Assembly (NCBI GenBank): GCA_965371965.1
Contig: CBDVAM010000149.1
Coordinates: forward strand, 1-8,529
Length of the DNA: 8,529 bases
From: S146-42 sp965371965
GTDB taxonomy: Bacteria; Planctomycetota; Phycisphaerae; Phycisphaerales; UBA1924
Reading direction: 5' to 3'
In this document: positions 6,811 to 8,529 of the stretch, piece by piece
Layout: the number at the start of each line of letters is the position of its first letter
Numbering within the stretch: position 1 is the stretch's first letter
Program-made: the position numbers and the translations under genes
Notes under the pieces: generated by a model
Seen by the model: only the letters and a program-made list of their open reading frames with translations
Databases searched by the model: none
What the model was told of the DNA's origin: nothing

Positions 6811-8529
6811 GTGCCCAGCGACACCCGCGACCACTGGCCCCTCATCGCTCTCGCGATCGCCCTGCTCACCGCGGCCCTCACCACCCTCCTCATCACCCTC
6901 CCCGACTCCCCCATCACCTGGATCTTCGCCGCCGCCACCATCGTCTTCGTCGTCGCGATGTACTTCAATCCCCGCCACTGGCTCAAACGAAGATCCGGCT
7001 CGTGCCTCGCGATCGCCGGCGCATCCGCCGCGCTCCCGGCAATCTCCGGGACTCTCGACCTTCCCCAGGCCTGTCTCCACTTCTCAACCGGTGCATCCCC
7101 ATTCATTGCCGCGCTCTTCGGCGTCCTCGCTTTCCTCTTCGCGTGGCTCGATCGCGCCCCGGCAACCTCTCGCCCACCCTTGGTTCCGCAGAAGGCCGAC
7201 CCCAACATCATCGCCATGGCGGAACTCGCGATTCGCGAAGCCAAGAACCCACTCATGCAACAGGTCCAGGGTCTGGAACAGGAGAACACCGGGCTAAAAA
7301 CCCAACTCGCCGCCGCCCTCCAACGAGTCGAATCCCGCGCCGAGAAGGCCCACGACCCCCAAGCCCGAGCCGCCATCGACGACGCTCGCGAAACAGGCGA
7401 CCTCACCAAGCTCGACGCCGCCCTCGACGCCGCAGTCTCGCGCCGAGAAGAAGAGATCAAGACTCAAGCCGAGGACTACTTCGAACTCTGCCGCGAGAGC
7501 GCCGCCGTGGCATTCATCCGCGGCGACATAGACAAGGCGCAATCTCGCCTGGAGAAAATCCTCGCCTTCTTCAATGACGATATCGACGCCATCAACCGCC
7601 TCGCCCACATCCATCGACTCCGAGGCCAACTGCAAGAGGCCGAAACCGGCTACACCCGAGTCCTCGAACTCGCTCAAGACGAATCTTGGAGAGCGGCGGC
7701 GACAGGCAACCTCGCCCTCTTGCTCGTGACACGGGGAGATCTTGCTGGTGCCGAATCGACATACCGCGATCTGTTGAAGATCCACGAGAAGCTCAGTGAT
7801 CTAGAGGGGTTGGCGGCTGACTACGGCAACCTCGGCAACGTACTCCAGACGCGCGGCGACTTCGACGGCGCAGAGGCGATGCACCGAAAGTCCCTGAAGA
7901 TTGAGGAGAAACTCGGACGCCTGGAGGGCATGGCCAGAGTCTACGGCAACCTCGCCAACGTGCTCTTAACGCGCGGCGACCTCGACGGCGCAGAGGCGAT
8001 GTATCGGAAGGCCCTGGAGATCAACGAGAATCTCGGACGCCTGGAGGGCATGGCCAACAACTACGGCAACCTCGGCATCGTGCTGCATACCCGCGGCGAC
8101 CTCGACGGCGCAGAGGCGATGCACCGAAAGGCCCTGGAGATCGAGGAGAAACTCGGACGCCTCGAGGGTATAGCCAGCCAGTACGGCAACCTCGGCCTCG
8201 TGCTCCGTGCCCGCGGCGACATCGACGGCGCAGAGGCGATGCACCGAAAGGCCCTGGAGATCAACGAGAAACTCGGACGCCTTGAGGGCATGGCCAAGCA
8301 ATACGGCAACCTCGCCATCGTGCTCCGTGCCCGCGGCGACCTCGACGGCGCAGAGGCGATGTACCGAAAGGCCCTGGAGATCGACGAGAAACTCGGACGC
8401 TTGGAGGGCATGGCCAACCACTACGCCAACCTCGCCAACGTGCTCCGTGCCCGCGGCGACCTCGACGACGCAGAGGCGATGCACCGAAAGTCCCTGGAGA
8501 TCAATGAGAAACACGGACGCCTGGAGGGC
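6811..8529 (+). CDS. Membrane-anchored tetratricopeptide repeat protein (3' end outside window)
   Basis: The frame is open from GTG 6811 to the window end, giving 573 residues without a stop. An in-frame TAA at 6784-6786 and no ATG before codon 50 make GTG 6811 the only start that keeps the first membrane helix. Residues 9-30 and 35-52 are clear transmembrane helices; 65-84 and 97-113 are probably two more. A coiled coil follows (about 149-175, with V152, L155, L162, L166 and V173 in heptad positions), then a charged helical linker. Two ordinary 34-residue TPRs (about 223-256 and 257-290) lead into 40-residue TPRs of the kinesin-light-chain-like type from residue 291: one diverged copy, then six with consensus Y-G-N-L-x-x-V-L-x-x-RGDLDGAEAM-x-RKALEI. 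TPR arrays bind peptides or proteins, so a membrane-tethered scaffold or sensor is likely. The partner is unknown, no enzymatic domain is visible, and any C-terminal domain lies outside. Confidence 0.9.
   Translation, partial: MPSDTRDHWPLIALAIALLTAALTTLLITLPDSPITWIFAAATIVFVVAMYFNPRHWLKRRSGSCLAIAGASAALPAISGTLDLPQACLHFSTGASPFIAALFGVLAFLFAWLDRAPATSRPPLVPQKADPNIIAMAELAIREAKNPLMQQVQGLEQENTGLKTQLAAALQRVESRAEKAHDPQARAAIDDARETGDLTKLDAALDAAVSRREEEIKTQAEDYFELCRESAAVAFIRGDIDKAQSRLEKILAFFNDDIDAINRLAHIHRLRGQLQEAETGYTRVLELAQDESWRAAATGNLALLLVTRGDLAGAESTYRDLLKIHEKLSDLEGLAADYGNLGNVLQTRGDFDGAEAMHRKSLKIEEKLGRLEGMARVYGNLANVLLTRGDLDGAEAMYRKALEINENLGRLEGMANNYGNLGIVLHTRGDLDGAEAMHRKALEIEEKLGRLEGIASQYGNLGLVLRARGDIDGAEAMHRKALEINEKLGRLEGMAKQYGNLAIVLRARGDLDGAEAMYRKALEIDEKLGRLEGMANHYANLANVLRARGDLDDAEAMHRKSLEINEKHGRLEG
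7681..8529 (+). repeat. In-frame 120-bp tandem repeat array encoding 40-residue TPRs
   Basis: The period is exactly 120 bases. Units are 7681-7800 (diverged), then 7801-7920, 7921-8040, 8041-8160, 8161-8280, 8281-8400 and 8401-8520, with the next unit starting at 8521. Neighbouring late units differ at about 11-13 of 120 bases by eye. Most differences lie in the first 60 bases (helix A side). The second 60 bases, including the core GACGGCGCAGAGGCGATG, are almost unchanged even at third codon positions. This suggests recent amplification or gene conversion, and the copy number may vary between strains. Confidence 0.93.

Noticed and set aside
6561..7577. Plus-strand open frame of 338 codons overlapping the TPR gene start
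   Set aside because: It is extremely rich in Arg, Pro, His and Ser. The frame from GTG 6811 gives membrane helices, a coiled coil and TPRs over the same DNA.
7966..8514. Minus-strand repeat-containing open frames across the TPR array (7966-8514 and 8061-8417)
   Set aside because: They are antisense reflections of the 120-bp coding repeats. The conserved residues make sense only as TPRs on the plus strand.
7801..8529. Possible CRISPR-like array because of regular repeats
   Set aside because: The 120-base in-frame units have no unique spacers between short repeats and encode TPRs.

Overview
The window looks like chromosomal DNA of a GC-rich planctomycete, most probably of the class Phycisphaerae. 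The main reason is that both secreted proteins at the left end finish in a short, cysteine-flanked double calcium-loop module of the 'GC-type dockerin' kind, which I associate with Phycisphaerales surface proteins. Weak or absent Shine-Dalgarno sequences and hairpin-rich intergenic repeats fit the same group. The assignment is inference from family knowledge; there is no rRNA or marker gene here.

Layout. (1) Positions 1-1074: 3' part of a gene for a secreted FG-GAP/VCBS beta-propeller protein, cut by the window edge. (2) 1132-3423: a complete tandem paralogue with signal peptide, 14 propeller repeats and the same C-terminal dockerin-like module. The 357 visible codons of the first gene align with the last 357 of the second without any gap. 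(3) 3424-3482: a short convergent spacer with two hairpins. (4) 3483-6263, minus strand: a large molybdopterin (DMSO reductase family) oxidoreductase catalytic subunit with an N-terminal [4Fe-4S] motif, no visible Tat signal and no partner subunit beside it. (5) 6264-6810: about 550 non-coding bases filled with short inverted repeats. One of them shares its loop and tail sequence with the hairpin at the other end of the molybdoenzyme gene. (6) 6811-8529: 5' part of a membrane-anchored tetratricopeptide (TPR) protein starting at GTG, running off the right edge inside an array of near-identical 120-bp repeats.

The genes do not form one pathway. The two propeller genes are a duplicated pair of surface or adhesion-type proteins. 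The molybdoenzyme is an isolated redox enzyme of unknown substrate. The TPR protein is probably a membrane-tethered protein-binding scaffold. I see no defence system, prophage, transposase, CRISPR array, tRNA or rRNA. The signals most worth following up are the TPR array, whose differences fall mainly on the helix A positions that line the binding groove, and the hairpin repeats with a constant ATCCT loop and compensated stem changes on both sides of the molybdoenzyme gene.
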